From NCBI RefSeq assembly GCF_905147365.1, contig NC_056423.1, forward strand, positions 10,644,501 through 10,708,500: a DNA stretch of 64,000 nt. Reading direction: 5' to 3'. Each line of letters starts with the position of its first letter. Positions within the stretch are counted from its first letter, which is position 1. The stretch is from Aricia agestis. Taxonomy: Eukaryota > Arthropoda > Insecta > Lepidoptera > Lycaenidae. This document shows, in pieces, positions 42,191 to 53,887 of this stretch. The notes under the pieces are model-generated. The model was not told the origin of the DNA, did no database searches, and was given only the letters and a program-made list of their open reading frames with translations. The position numbers were made by a program, and so were the translations under genes.

Positions 42191-43595
42191 TAGCTGCACT
42201 TGATTGTCGAATACCTTGTTAATTTTACAAAGTAATCTACAATAATAGTACAAATAAGTAAAAAAAATAAAACTGTCTCTTTTATATACTTAAATGGTTT
42301 TTCGTATCTTTTGTTCCACTTATCTGTCAAATTTGTCAATGTTTGGAATTTTGAATTTAAAAATTGTTCCGAAGAGATTTAAGCCGGAAAATAGTATAGA
42401 TGTAACATATCTGTATAAGTAGAATATCATTGCTTGCTAATAAAAAAAAGTACTTATTTAAAATTACATATGATTTATTATTGTGTATGACAAAATAAGG
42501 TTTGCGAGTTGCGGAGTACTAAATACGAATAAAAGTTGTTTTGCTAAACCACAAACATGGTGTTTTCTGTCTCTAAAATCCAGTAACCATTTTTTGCTGC
42601 ATTTATAAATTATATTTAATCAAATTTAAATGACCTACCACATCGGTAAAGAATACACATTAAGTAAAACATATATCATTTTAATAAAAGGGGCAATTTT
42701 ATAAACATTGGGGTCATAAATTTAAACACCAAAAAGGGTCGAATTCGAAATTGGAATGTCCATAAATTGACCATATTAAAACATAAAATAGGGTAAACAA
42801 TCGTAAATAAAAATTACAGCGAAACCAGACAATGCTGTTAATTCCAAATTCAAACATAAATTATGTCTATTTTGTTCAAAGTTTTACACTTTTTTTGGCG
42901 GGAGTTTTTGTCGCGCGGCGCCTGTGACGTTTAGTTTTTTTTATTTTTCTCGCCGCATTGTCAATGCCGTTCGACTATTAATCCTCTTCTACAAATTATC
43001 TACGACCGTTTGTTTTTGAAGGGGTTTTAGTTTAATCTACTTTGGTAGCGCTGCTATTTGTTATGTGAGAAAAAGTGTATAATTTGTCTGTGGTTTTGCT
43101 TTTGTTATAGCGTGATCAATCTTTACTAATTATTCTTAAAAATCTTTGTCTAGAGATGTTGTGTTGAATATTTGTAAAGTACATAAATGTTTTCTACTCA
43201 GCTACATTTCATTTATACTGCCTTTTCACACATACCTAGACACATTGTTGTGAGAACGCAGTAGTTCTTCCTTATTCATTGCGGGAAAAGCACTAACCTT
43301 TAAAAGCACTAAGTCAAGTCTGAATAGCCTGACCATACTAGGAATCAGGTTCATAATTTCATGCTAATCCTGCCTGGTATTTAAAGTATGTTTTTAGGTA
43401 ATCCTATTCGAAATAGGACTTAGAACCTCAATATTATTACAACGCACGTTCAAGTATAAATCCGTTTATCGTGAGGAAAGCTCCATTTTTTACTAAAATA
43501 TGTAGTTTTAGTGTGTCTTATAATACCCACTCAAAGTGTTTCCATAGTCCATACCGAAGTTCTTCTTAATCAGTTCTGATGTGAAATGTAATTGT
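42190..43595. other. AT-rich gene-free stretch in the FGF intron
   Basis: No repeat, exon or RNA gene recognised in 1.4 kb. Confidence 0.35.
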
Positions 43596-43599
43596 CCTT

Positions 43600-43978
43600 A
43601 CTAATAATAATAATAATAATAGCTCCCACACCGATTTCGGTGACGGTGGCCGGTTTTATTGAAACCAGGCCAGCTACGCAGGAGTAATTTTATAGTGCCC
43701 AAGTGTGTACGCAGTACACAAGAGCACTCTCTATTCCTTTACTCTCATAACCCAGTGGGACGGAAGACCGACACGACTGGCGAGAGATCAGGCGCAGGAC
43801 CGACTTTTTACATGCCCATCCGACGCATGGATCATCTTACTTGTCAGACAATCAGGTGATCAGCCTGCATTGTCCTAACCAAACTTGGAAATAACATATT
43901 TCCAACGCGGGAATCGAACCCACAACCTCCGAGTCAAGAGCCGCGCTCTGTACCACTAGACCACGGAGGCGTTCTGTC
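43600..43978 (-). mobile_element. tRNA-headed SINE S2
   Basis: On the - strand the head reads ACGCCTCCGTGGTCTAGTGG (box A) and GTGGGTTCGATTCCCGCG (box B), then a body of about 290 bp ending in an (ATT)n tail, seen as AATAATAATAATAATAAT at 43603-43620. Internal pol III promoter, non-tRNA body and simple tail define a SINE. It is too long to be a tRNA gene. Confidence 0.8.
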
Positions 43979-44168
43979 CATACTAATATTATAAATGCGA
44001 AACTGTGTCTGACTGTCTGTTCCTTCTTCACGTCCAAACCAATTTTTCTGAAATTTGGTATGAAGATAATTTGAGTCTCGGGAAAGGCCATAGAATACTT
44101 TTCGTCCCGAAAAAATATGTATGTTCCCGCGCGATACACGAATTTTGGCGCAACGGAGTTGCGGGCGT
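43977..44168 (+). mobile_element. Helitron-like H1
   Basis: TCCATACTAATATTATAAAT ... GGCGCAACGGAGTTGCGGGC GTTGC; terminal CATCTAG lost. It abuts the SINE head. Confidence 0.6.
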
Positions 44169-44359
44169 TGCTTTTCTTCCTTTTACTTTTTTAATTTCAC
44201 AATTTCCCTGACCGCGTACAGAACCTGTTCCATTTTTAATTTGAAACGCTTTAACAATTGTATTGTCTATGCCACTATGACGAATTGTCTATGCCGTAGA
44301 CTCTATTGAGTAATCGTTGTCTATGGACCTCTAATGAATCGACTGCTGACAAATGGTGG

Positions 44360-44780
44360 TGGTTTTATCTAGCGCCTCCTTTAATGGTGTTACAGAGATA
44401 TAAGGTAACACACAGACATAGCAAAGCTATAATATCTTTATACCAGATGTAGTTCGCAACTTTTATTAAATATTGTTTTTACAACTTTGTTGCTATACTT
44501 AACAAAATATGGTGTTACTGAGATATAAGGTAACACACATACATTTATATATAACTTTAGTGAAGCTTGTACCAGATAGCCTTGAATCTTTATACCAGAA
44601 CTAGTACGCAACTTTGATACGTTAATTGCGTGAAAAAACGATTTTTTTCCAAGATATAAAAGTAAAATCTTATTTTGTCCTTTCTACGATTGAATAAATA
44701 TCGTCATAACAAATTCTATCCAAATCGTTTAAGCAGTTTGAGCGGTAAGAGGTTACACTTTTGCAGTTGTTTCAGAATTC
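44360..44780. repeat. Duplicated GGTGTTACAGAGATATAAGG repeats
   Basis: GGTGTTACAGAGATATAAGG and GGTGTTACTGAGATATAAGG, each followed by TAACACACA and later TTTATACCAGA, occur about 130 bp apart. The 3' part contains an H1-like CAAATCGTTTAAGCAGTTTG. Confidence 0.5.
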
Positions 44781-45838
44781 GTTTTACTTGAGGTAATTTT
44801 TGACAAAGGAAAGTGTTGATTTTTGGAAGAGGAAGATAATTTATGTCATCACTCATCACTCGTCAGCCTCGAAAACACTTTAAACTGTTCTCTTTTATTG
44901 TGACAAATCTACGTATATTTTCTTGTGCAAATAAACGTTTTCTATTTTCTATTTCTGCCTCAGTCGCGTGCAAGTTAGAAGATTTAAGTTATATGATAGT
45001 CGATATTATAGCTTGAGCTACACCAAATCTTTATATCAATAATCTGTCACGGGGAAGTCAGTGTCAACCATTTTTCACTTTATTTGATAAGTGGAGCAGT
45101 GTTAATGTATTGTTATATACTTCAACAGACGCGCTCAAAAACATTGATTGTTTATAGTTTGTGGGTTTTATGATGATATGCGTGACACAGTATAATTGAC
45201 AATAGTAGGGAAGTTACCTAACAAAAATTAATCGATAGTTTAAAAATATCGAATCACTTAGTAAAGGAATTGCAATCGAAATTATCGATTTCGTACTGAC
45301 ATTTCAGTGGTGCCGGCGATTTAAGATGGCCGCCCTTTTTTATCGATTTGATTTCGATTCAACAGAGTCAATCTCTATTGACATAAGTTCCGTTTCATGC
45401 ATCTGACATTTTTCAAATGTTTTCGTAACAATAATTTTATACTCCTATTTCACAGTTAATATTTAAATTTTTATTAACAAGTTAGCATTTAGCATTTTTT
45501 CATTTTTATTCATTTACAATTATAGGAAACATTTGTTTTTGTAGATGGAATATAATTTATAACATTTTGATTTTTTTTTTGTTTTCTTGTAAAAAAACCC
45601 GTAGCAAGGAACATGAAAACTGTCACCCATATCATCTTAAAACGCACAAACTATAGTTGAGGTAGCCCAGATTTACATGGATATCAGAGAAATGGAATCA
45701 TCTTTTTAATTTTGTCGGATTCTGTCAAGTCCAGACGAATCGCTCTTCATATTTATATTTCTGCAAGAAATAACTATAGTTATTTCATTATTTCTGTTTA
45801 TGCTACTAATTGCCGCAGTAAGAGACGAATATAAATTA

Positions 45839-45972
45839 CAGTCTGTCAAAAAAGCGAAGAAATTAAAAAGTGGCAACATCATAGTGTCATCCCTTTTTTC
45901 TTAGATTGATTTGAAAGGGATGACACTACGATGTAGCCACTTTTTTAATTTCTTCACTTTCTTGACAGACTG
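45839..45972. mobile_element. Tc1-type MITE (CAGTCTGTC), TA target
   Basis: TA, CAGTCTGTCAAAAAAGCGAA ... TTCACTTTCTTGACAGACTG, TA. Second copy of the 41420 family. Confidence 0.7.
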
Positions 45973-46032
45973 TACTAAACTGCAATTAAATGAATATTTT
46001 GACTCATAGAGTATCTGTCAAACTCTTCATTT

Positions 46033-46370
46033 TTATGGAGTGTAGATGGAGGAGAACTATCTCTGTATGTAAAAAGTGTCCGCTGAAATGCGTTAAATTA
46101 GGGTGGCACTACAGTAGCAACGGGGTAAATTTTAAATCATTTAGCAGCCTTTATTTCAGCTATTTTAGGTTATATTTTTTAAAAAATATAGTGATATTAA
46201 CTCAGTAATTCAATTTATATTTTGTCACCAACGGCTACATTCATTCCATACCCCTTGCTGCAGCTAGCGCCACTCTTGGAGGATTTTTCAACTGTTATTT
46301 ACTGCGTACAGCTGGACACTTTTTCAAATATCCCCCGTATAAGATAGTTCTCCTCCATCTACCCTCCATT
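46033..46370. mobile_element. MITE with TAGATGGAGGAGAACTATC ends
   Basis: GTGTAGATGGAGGAGAACTA and TAGTTCTCCTCCATCTACCC are mirrored about 330 bp apart; inner AAAAAGTGTCC / GGACACTTTTT extends the arms. Confidence 0.65.
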
Positions 46371-46459
46371 ATTAAATTGAAGTTTTAAGAAGAATTAATA
46401 ATCATAAAATGTTTGGGTATCTTCCAATAAGGTGAATCCGTCCGTCCGCTGTTATCCGT

Positions 46460-46672
46460 GTGAACTGTGAACAATACCAGCTATTTATCAGGCGATTGTC
46501 TCAGGACTCTGATGGATCGTCGCAGCTACAACTTTCTCTGAGTATTGTAGAGTCAGATAAAATTCATAGGCTGATGGCAGAACTCCGTAATTCGGTTATG
46601 TCAAGCCCAGACGACAGATTACCAAGACATAAAGAATGCCAATGCATCCGCTGTGGACGATTTATACAGTAC
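46460..46672 (+). other. Unexplained protein-like open segment
   Basis: About 70 codons read VNCEQYQLFIRRLSQDSDG, LQLSLSIVESDKIHRLM, then LPRHKECQCIRCGRFIQ before running into an H1 repeat. Balanced composition and a CxCxxC cluster make it look more coding-like than its surroundings, but there is no family match, start context or supported splice site. It could be a captured exon fragment or chance. Confidence 0.3.
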
Positions 46673-46673
46673 T

Positions 46674-46868
46674 GGATGACGCCTGCACTCCATTGCGCCA
46701 TAACTCGTTTATCGCGCGGGAACCGTACATTTTCCGGGATAAAAAGTATCATTTGTCCTTTGCCAGGACTCGAAAGTATCTCCATACTAAATTTCAGCAA
46801 AACTGCTTCTGCGATTTGGCCGTCAAGTCGTAACAGACGGACAGTCAAACTTTCGCGTTTATAATGTT
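46674..46868 (-). mobile_element. Helitron-like H1
   Basis: GGATGACGCCTGCACTCCAT, GCGCGGGAACCGTACATTTT, ending TTTCGCGTTTATAAT. CTAG mutated to CTGG. Confidence 0.6.
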
Positions 46869-46913
46869 TGAATAGATTTTAGGTCAGAGCGAAGCTCTTT
46901 AAGATATACTCAG

Positions 46914-46984
46914 TGCCTGGGACAAGAATGTCCGCATGGCTGTCCAAAGTTGGATAATCATTTGGACATTCTTGTCCCAGGCCC
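46914..46984. repeat. Small hairpin with 19-bp arms
   Basis: GCCTGGGACAAGAATGTCC pairs perfectly with GGACATTCTTGTCCCAGGC across a loop of about 33 nt. Could be a MITE remnant or a miRNA-like stem. Confidence 0.65.
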
Positions 46985-47337
46985 TACAGTATATTTTGAA
47001 GGTGGCTACTTCACTCTGAAACTCTAAGAACCTACGGCATTCTCGCAACGTAGTCGGCCTAGTCCAGACTTCAGAGGATTGAACAGGTCAATAGGTCTGG
47101 GACTAACCTTGTGCTGGTGTTTTCGTTTCGCCGTACGAGCGCCAGTACTTGAGGTCTGAAAATATCTCAATGGGATCGAACCTACGTCCTGCACCCTCTC
47201 GTGTGCTAACCAAAAGTCTAACCCAGGCCACTCGCTAGAGCATTGTAAGCAAGCAAGGAGAGAAGTGATACGAATTTCACCGGGTCATCTAGTTAACAAT
47301 ATAATAATCCTGCAGTAACGCAAAACGTACAAGTTTA

Positions 47338-47630
47338 CACGTGGGAGAGCCATGCTTCGGCACGAATAGGCCGGCTCGACCGGAGAAATACCACGTGTTC
47401 ACAGAAAACCGAGTGTGTGAGTTTACCGGAGGCCCGATCCTCTATCCTATTCCCTTCCTTACCCTCCCCTATTAACTTCCCTTCCCTACCCTCCCCTATT
47501 ACCCTATTCCCTCTTAAAAGGCTGGCAACGCACCTGCAGCTCTTCTGATGCTGCGAGTGTTCATGAGCGACGGAAGTTGCTTTCCATCAGGTGACCCGTT
47601 TGCTCATTAGCCTCCTTATTTCATAAAAAA
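47338..47630 (+). mobile_element. SINE-like element S1
   Basis: CGTGGGAGAGCCATGCTTCG to CCTCCTTATTTCATAAAAAA; a stretch of the head (GGCGTGAAACAGCG...) is deleted. Confidence 0.7.
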
Positions 47631-47907
47631 AGTAACCATAAATTTTTACAGGATATACAGCCTATGTCCTCCTTCTGTAGTAAAACGACTACTAGTAATA
47701 GTAATAAAGTTTATATCGCGGGTACATCTATGGTAGTTAACTAGCATTGTGACAATAAAAATTATACCACTAGATGTCGGGATGTCATGACATTACTTTT
47801 ATTACTGGGCGTTATGACACTCGTAAAACCGGGAATTCGGTTCAGATAACATCTTACTAATTGTGCTGACATAATAATATTGTACGAACACATAGGGTGC
47901 ACTCGTT

Positions 47908-48469
47908 TAAAGCGCTTATTCCACTAGTCCTATTTAGAAGTCCTAGCTAGGATCCTACATAGGAGACTAATTAGAAGCTTCTTATTCCACTTGTCCTAAT
48001 TTAGTGACTAAATCAGTTGTCATTTTGGTCAGACGTCTTCTTAATGGCTCCAGTTCTATCAAAGCAACAAAAAATTGGTCTTCTCACAGGCTTAGTTGTT
48101 GGCTCTATGAAAATAAAAATAAATAAAAGGCGAAAAAGATGGTTGACAGAATTTTTGCTCCACAAAAAATTATGAATTATGAACTTTCTGAACTACTTGG
48201 AACCAGCAGACTTAAGAAATTACCTACGAATGGATTCCAGATCTTATAACATAATATAAATTGACTTTAATACAGATTTAGCAGTTCCCACTACAGATAA
48301 AAGGATGAAACCATCTGGCAACACTGATTTAGTCATTCAGGAGCCACATCTTTTACCGATTTAGGATCCTAGCTAGGATCCTAGCTTTCTAAATGTTATT
48401 CCACTTGAATAATTTTTTTAGGATCCTAGCTAGGACTTCGTAAATAGGACAAGTGGAATAAGCGCTTTA
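47908..48469 (+). mobile_element. Harbinger-like element with nuclease remnant
   Basis: Inverted ends of about 47 bp: TAAAGCGCTTATTCCACTAG and CAAGTGGAATAAGCGCTTTA, continuing through CCTATTTA and AGTCCTAGCTAGGATCC. Inside, from 48042, MAPVLSKQQKIG ... NKRRKRWLTEFLLHKK, a shift, then LEPADLRNYLRMDSRSY resembles the N-terminal part of PIF/Harbinger nucleases (basic RRWW-like region, then LRNFLRM). The catalytic region is absent. I could not define a clear target duplication. Confidence 0.55.
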
Positions 48470-48525
48470 GTAGAGATCCGTTGACATGCATAAATGGTAA
48501 TACTTTAGGCCTTAGGGTTGTTTTG

Positions 48526-49176
48526 CTGTGAAGATGTATGTGTGATTATGTAGAGGTGGTTACGTATGTAGAGTTTACTAAAGATGTCACGAATATTCGG
48601 CAACTATTCGGTTGTTTACTGTGAAGATGTATGTGTGATTATGTAGAGGTGGTTACGTATGTAGAGTTTACTAAAGATGTCACGAATATTCGGCAACTAT
48701 TTGGTTGTTTACTGTGAAGATGTATGTGTGATTATGTAGAGGTGGTTACGTATGTAGAGTTTACTAAAGATGTCACGAATATTCGGCAACTATTCGGTTG
48801 TTTACTGTGAAGATGTATGTGTGATTATGTAGAGGTAATTACGTATGTAGAGTTTACTAAAGATGTCACGAATATTCGGCAACTATTCGGTTGTTTACTG
48901 TGAAGATGTATGTGTGATTATGTAGAGGTAATTACGTATGTAGAGTTTACTAAAGATGTCACGAATATTCGGCAACTATTCGGTTGTTTACTGTGAAGAT
49001 GTATGTGTGATTATGTAGAGGTAATTACGTATGTAGAGTTTACTAAAGATGTCACGAATATTCGGCAACTATTCGGTTGTTTACTGTGAAGATGTATGTG
49101 TGATTATGTAGAGGTAATTACGTATGTAGAGTTTACTAAAGATGTCACGAATATTCGGCAACTATTCGGTATTCGG
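48526..49176. repeat. 93-bp minisatellite, seven copies
   Basis: Units start CTGTGAAGATGTATGTGTGA at 48526, 48619, 48712, 48805, 48898, 48991 and 49084, all exactly 93 bp. Units 1-3 read GAGGTGGTTACG, units 4-7 GAGGTAATTACG, so the array grew in two blocks. All contain stops. Confidence 0.95.
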
Positions 49177-49377
49177 CCAATCCACTATTCGTGGCATCCC
49201 TAGAGTTTACTATGAAAGTAGCAGCACTGAAAAATGACTATGGGCTGAAAAGTTTGGTTTATTTGGATGCATTAATCTCGCGAAGTACTGGACTGATTTT
49301 TCTGTAATTTGGCACAAATATAGATCAGATATGGGAAAGAACTGTTTGATATTTGGATCTTTTGATTGCACCACATA

Positions 49378-49690
49378 TAGCCTTAGCACGGCCACAAGTA
49401 GAAATGCGAAAGTATGGACAAACTGTGGAGATAAACTTAAGGTAGCGTTCCGATCTTTTTCGTTCCCAAAAATTCAATTAAAATGCCACTTTATGACAGA
49501 CTATAGTCCTAAAAATTAAAATAATATCCTACTCTATGACATATACTATAGTCTGTCATAAAGTGGCATTTTAATTGAATTTTTGTCGATCGCGATTGGC
49601 CGCGGTAAAGATCGGAACGGCACCTTTAGTTTATGTGCGCAGTTTGTCCATACTTTCGCATTTCTACTGGTGGCCGTGCTAAGGCTAATA
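49378..49690. mobile_element. Palindromic MITE with TAGCCTTAGCACGGCC ends
   Basis: AGCCTTAGCACGGCCACAAG is mirrored by GTGGCCGTGCTAAGGCT, with long inner arms including AAAATGCCACTTTATGACAG and its reverse around a short AT-rich centre. Confidence 0.75.
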
Positions 49691-49819
49691 GTAATGTAGT
49701 AGAACATCGATTTCGTGCGATCTCCTCATTATGCTAGTGTTGTACATGCGATGTGTTACGACCGTGTTTACGACAGGACGCTGTCGCGCTGTCACGTTGA
49801 TTGCTATTGAGCAGGCTAC

Positions 49820-50335
49820 CGATAGTGATGGGAATATCGATATCTATTTAAAAATATCGATATATATCTTTTTTTTTATCATGGGGAAATGCTGTACGCA
49901 TCCCCGGCAAATTGGGGATATTGGCCGGGGTATGTGGGACTCCTGTAGTGTACCCACTAAAACCCCATGGTGCTCTACTCATCGCTTAAGGCAGAGTTGC
50001 AGGTACGATAGAACCTACCGCAACATCGATATCTATCTAGGAATATCGATAACTATCTAAGAACATCGATATCTAAATTGTGATATTCTAGCTAAAACTC
50101 GACGGTGAACCGATTTGGCTCATTTTAGTCTTGAAATAGTGATGTCAATATCTATCTAAGAATACCAAATGAATATTGAATATCAATTTTTTTTAGTAAG
50201 ATAGCTAAAACTCGACGGTGAACCGATTTGATTCATTTTAGTCTTAAAATATTCGCGAAAGTCCATGAAATGTTTTAGGACGGAAGTGATATGTAGTTCA
50301 CAGGGTTACCTAGTCGATTACAATAATAATAATCG
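49820..50335. repeat. Repeats rich in ATCGATATCTAT
   Basis: ATCGATATCTAT recurs around 49836, 50026, 50040 and 50066, and CTAAAACTCGACGGTGAACC occurs twice (about 50092 and 50206). Looks like a decayed tandem array. Confidence 0.5.
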
Positions 50336-50857
50336 ATATTTTATCATATCGATACGATGCGAATAAGGGTTGCGAATATCAGAAACCTAGCTTTGTTTTT
50401 GTACTTTTTACGGCAGAATATAACTAGTAGCGATAAAAGTTTTAGAGCATTTAAAGAATTTGTTTGCTCAAAAGAAAGTATAATATTATGAGAACTGATT
50501 TATTTTAAGATAAAGCTATATCGTAAAATTAAGCTATTTATTTAAAACAAAGTTAACTAGGTAATGTTTCTATAACAATTTTATTACAATGAAACTAAGA
50601 GAATTCGTTTGTAAGATCCAATAAAAACAGTATGAATGAACGTTATTTTCCTATAAACTGAATTAGAATAAACATTTTATACCGACGTATAAAAATTAAA
50701 TCGCCAAGTACGAGCCGAACTCACGCACGAAGGGTTCCGTAGCATTTAGCGCGTTTTTTCTGTCACGCGTGTCACTGCCCGCGCGCGGTCCGCATTCAAG
50801 TTGTCCTTTGACCTATCCTATCATTTCATAGGGTTAAATCAAACCGCAACGCGTTAC

Positions 50858-51143
50858 GGCCAGTCCACACGGTGCGTAGCGTCGTTGATGCATTTCTAAA
50901 TGTGTATGGTTTTGACAGATTTGCAAAACGTCCAACGCTATTGAAATTTGTCAATTCAGTACAAAAATGACGCATCGCTGACGCAACGCACCGTGTGGGC
51001 ATACGCGACGCGTAGATGCATTTCTAAATTTGACAGATTATTTACAATTGCGTGTGACGTCTCGCAAATCTGTCAAATTCATACAAATTTAGAAATGCAT
51101 CTACGCGTCGCGTTGCGGCACGTTGCGGTCTGAATTGGGCCTT
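50858..51143. mobile_element. Nested palindromic element (GGCC...CACACGGTGCG)
   Basis: CAGTCCACACGGTGCGTAGC opposes ACGCACCGTGTGGGC at 50976-50998, and a second palindrome of ACGCGACGCGTAGATGCATT opposes AATGCATCTACGCGTCGCGT. The outer ends GGCC / GGGCC may define the full element. Confidence 0.6.
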
Positions 51144-51981
51144 AGACGTTTTTCCTGGTCAACACGAGCGGGGCCAGGAGCATGTTGTTACCCGCACGCG
51201 GACCAGATCCGCACGAGGGTAACATCCGCATGACAAGAAAAACCCGCATGACAGAAAAATCATTGATATCAAAAAAGAAGAAAAAAGGTCGCGAGAATAT
51301 GTAAGTATAATTATTTTATTTTTATTTTAGTATATTTTGTTATTATAACGGCAACCGCAATCAATAATAATAATTTGTGAACAATAATCTAGCTGTCGCG
51401 AATAAAATTTGCCGCGACAGACAGACAGACGGCCAGATAGCGAAGTCTATTTTTTACTATTTGCGCATGGAACCCTAAAAATAATTACAAGCTCTTATTC
51501 TTGACGATATCATCCAATTATGCGCAGTAACTAGTTGGATATTAGAAACGAGTTCCACGTTACTCGAACGTCGTAAAAATATTATCGAGATCGTAAAAAA
51601 CAGTGCCACCCTAATTAAAACATCGTAAAAATTCCCGAATATTGGCCCACCGAAGTTGAGATGCAAATTTTTATGTCTTAATACCTGGTTCTGCATAAGT
51701 GGATACTTAAAAGGGTATCTTACAGTCGTTATAACATGCGTCCTCGTTTTATGGATATTGCACTTTTGATTACGTCATTAACTCATTACAACGCAAATTT
51801 GCTTTAAAGTCAATAAATGTAGCCCCATGCATGCATGCATGGTATTTCACCCCCGCACTCAGAGACGAATATTAATAACATAACTGTAATTAAATTAACA
51901 TTTTGACATAAGCCCCATACATGAACTGTCAAACTCTTCATCAAATTTAAATTTTATCACCATTTAGTGCGGCAGTTGCAG

Positions 51982-52268
51982 ACGTGGGAGAGCCATGCTT
52001 CGGCACTAATGGGCCGGCTTGACCGGAGAAATACCACGTGAGAACGTGGTGACCGGCGTGAAACAGCGCGAGGTTTTCTGTGAGTGAGTGAGTTTACCGG
52101 AGGCCCAATCCCTTAGCCCTTCCCTACCCTCCCCTATTACCCTATTCCCTCTTAAAAGGCTGGCTACGCACCTGCAGCTCTTCTGATACTGTGAGTGTCC
52201 AAGGGCGACGGAAGTTGCTTTACATCAGGTGACCCGTTTGCTCGTTTGCCCCCTTATTTCATAAAAAA
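51982..52268 (+). mobile_element. SINE-like element S1
   Basis: CGTGGGAGAGCCATGCTTCG to CCCCTTATTTCATAAAAAAA. The middle is rearranged (GTGAGAACGTGGTGACCGGC). Confidence 0.7.
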
Positions 52269-52281
52269 AGTAAGGTCAGTT

Positions 52282-52416
52282 TGAAACTTATTATTCAGGA
52301 CTTAACGCGACTTATTCTAGTAGTAATGCTACTACATACAAAAGTCGAATGGGTCGCGTTAAGTCCCGAATAGTAAGTTTCAAATTATAATGCAACGCGA
52401 AAGTTTAAAAGTTCAT
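52282..52416 (+). mobile_element. Snap-back element with 13-bp flanking repeats, short copy
   Basis: Flanked by AGTAAGGTCAGTT at 52269-52281 and 52417-52429. GAAACTTATTATTCAGGACT pairs with AGTCCCGAATAGTAAGTTTC around a 40-bp loop; one end carries an extra tail with ATAATGCAACGCGAAAGTTT. Relative of 313-1375. Confidence 0.65.
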
Positions 52417-53194
52417 AGTAAGGTCAGTTCTCAGGGGTTGCATTTGAGCCAAACTGATATATTTACTGCAAACCAATAGGCAGACTTACCGCAAGCAGTT
52501 TTTGACTGCCTTTTTAAATTTGAGACGGTTAATTAAAAAAAAAGTCTCTACAGCCGAACATAATTTGTTCTACGCCTCTTCACATTGCAATTCCGAAGTT
52601 TACAGTACAAAATAGGGTAGTCTATAGCTTGTTTATATTTAAGTTTACAGTAAAATAAATTGACATGAACTAGAGTATCGATATCAGTGTTTCAACTTTC
52701 ACCTCACTAAGATATTTTTGTACAGGTGAGATCGCAGGCGACAGTTGACTCTGCAGCGACGCAACGCGACACGTCACGGGCAGATTCTTTTTATGAAATC
52801 GTATGAGCTAAACCGCACTACGCGGCAGCGACGCTACACGACACAAAACGTCAGTGCTAACTGCTATGGAACTTGAAGTGTTGCGTGCCGCTCCGATGCA
52901 GCGTATAGTTGGTATAGTTTCGCTTATGGTAGCTTTCCGATCCGCGCAGCAAGCGACCGCCAGAAATTCAAATAAAATGCCACTTTATGAACGAGGCTAA
53001 AGGTTACATATTGCTCTACGCCACTACAAAGAACCGCGGCATGGGTCGCTAGACCAATGTCGGTAGAAAATTAAGCCTAACCTTTAGTTATTGTCGGTCG
53101 CGATCGCTTGCCTCGTTGAACTGTACCTTGACAGTCTTTATAACATGCGTCCTGGTTTTATGGATCACACTTTTGTAAACTACGCCTTGTGTCG

Positions 53195-53596
53195 CTTAGG
53201 GTGGGTTGCACCAGAGGCGTGGTTATAGCAGTTATGATCAAAGTTATGGTTATAGTTAAGGTTAACTTAACTTTGACCACAGAATTTCACAGATGTCTGT
53301 TGCGTTTATTTTTTTGTAAAGCTACAGTTAACGGGGTTGAGAGTATAAAAAATGAATTATCCGTAAAAATCTACAGGAAAATATTTGTTATAACAACACT
53401 GTGAGCCATAGTTACAATTTTTATTCCGTGGTTACAATAGTAATCGTTTTCACAGGTTTTTCGATAGGTTAATATAAGATTGAACGATTATGGATATCGT
53501 TAAATATGGCGTCCATTATTGACTTTAACCAAAGACTTGACATTTTGCGTTGCAGTTAAAGTTACAGTTATAGTAAGTTGGTGCAACCCACCCTTA
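53195..53596. mobile_element. MITE with GGGTTGCACCA ends
   Basis: CTTAGGGTGGGTTGCACCAG ... TTGGTGCAACCCACCCTTAT. Larger relative of 25236-25474; it ends 27 bp from the FGF exon at 53623. Confidence 0.7.
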
Positions 53597-53622
53597 TTTA
53601 ATATAAATAAGGGTGTACTTAC

Positions 53623-53726
53623 ATGTGCGTACTGGAACCCGCAGGCATCCATGCACAGGTAGAGGCAGGTGAACACCCCCTGGATCTTCAGGACGCCGAC
53701 CGTGTGCGTCGCACGCTGAAGTATCG
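53623..53726 (-). CDS. FGF middle exon, 104 nt
   Basis: On the - strand TTATTTGTTGCAG is followed by 104 nt and then GTAAGT. After two bases of a split codon it reads ILQRATHTVGVLKIQG then VFTCLYLCMDACGFQYAH. That is the centre of the FGF beta-trefoil (VGVLKIQG, CLYLCMD). A 104-nt middle exon starting with two bases of a split codon and ending in phase 0 is, from established knowledge, the classic exon of FGF genes. It joins in frame to KDLNSDCLFEEH at 23581. The preceding exon must end with one base of a codon; it was not found in this window. An open frame in a different phase (53594-53785) is a shadow. Confidence 0.88.
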
Positions 53727-53887
53727 CTGCAACAAATAAGAAACATCAAAATAGGCTCAGCAATCACAAAAACGATGGATTGCACTCCAGGAGTACTGAG
53801 AGGAGTATAGGGAGGAGGAGGGTACTTCCTACAGTCTCACTGATTTTCGATCAGGTCACGTGTCCACGAGTTTCATTATCCATAATT

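Larger units (their letters stand above)
23582..53622 (-). other. FGF intron of about 30 kb, filled with repeats
   Basis: Bounded by GTAAGT (donor, read on the - strand from 53622) and TTTCAG (acceptor ending 23582). No host exon on either strand was convincingly found inside; the content is Helitron-like, hAT, Tc1-type, TTAA, Harbinger, LINE and SINE sequence plus microsatellite and minisatellite DNA, listed separately. Stretches with nothing recognisable include 24480-25220, 31880-32110, 37640-39180 and 42190-43590. Confidence 0.75.

Noticed and set aside
43900..43978. Possible tRNA gene
   Set aside because: Boxes A and B are present, but the sequence continues as a 380-bp repeat with an (ATT)n tail: a SINE head.
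48526..49176. CRISPR-like array
   Set aside because: Units are contiguous 93-bp repeats without unique spacers, in a eukaryotic genome.
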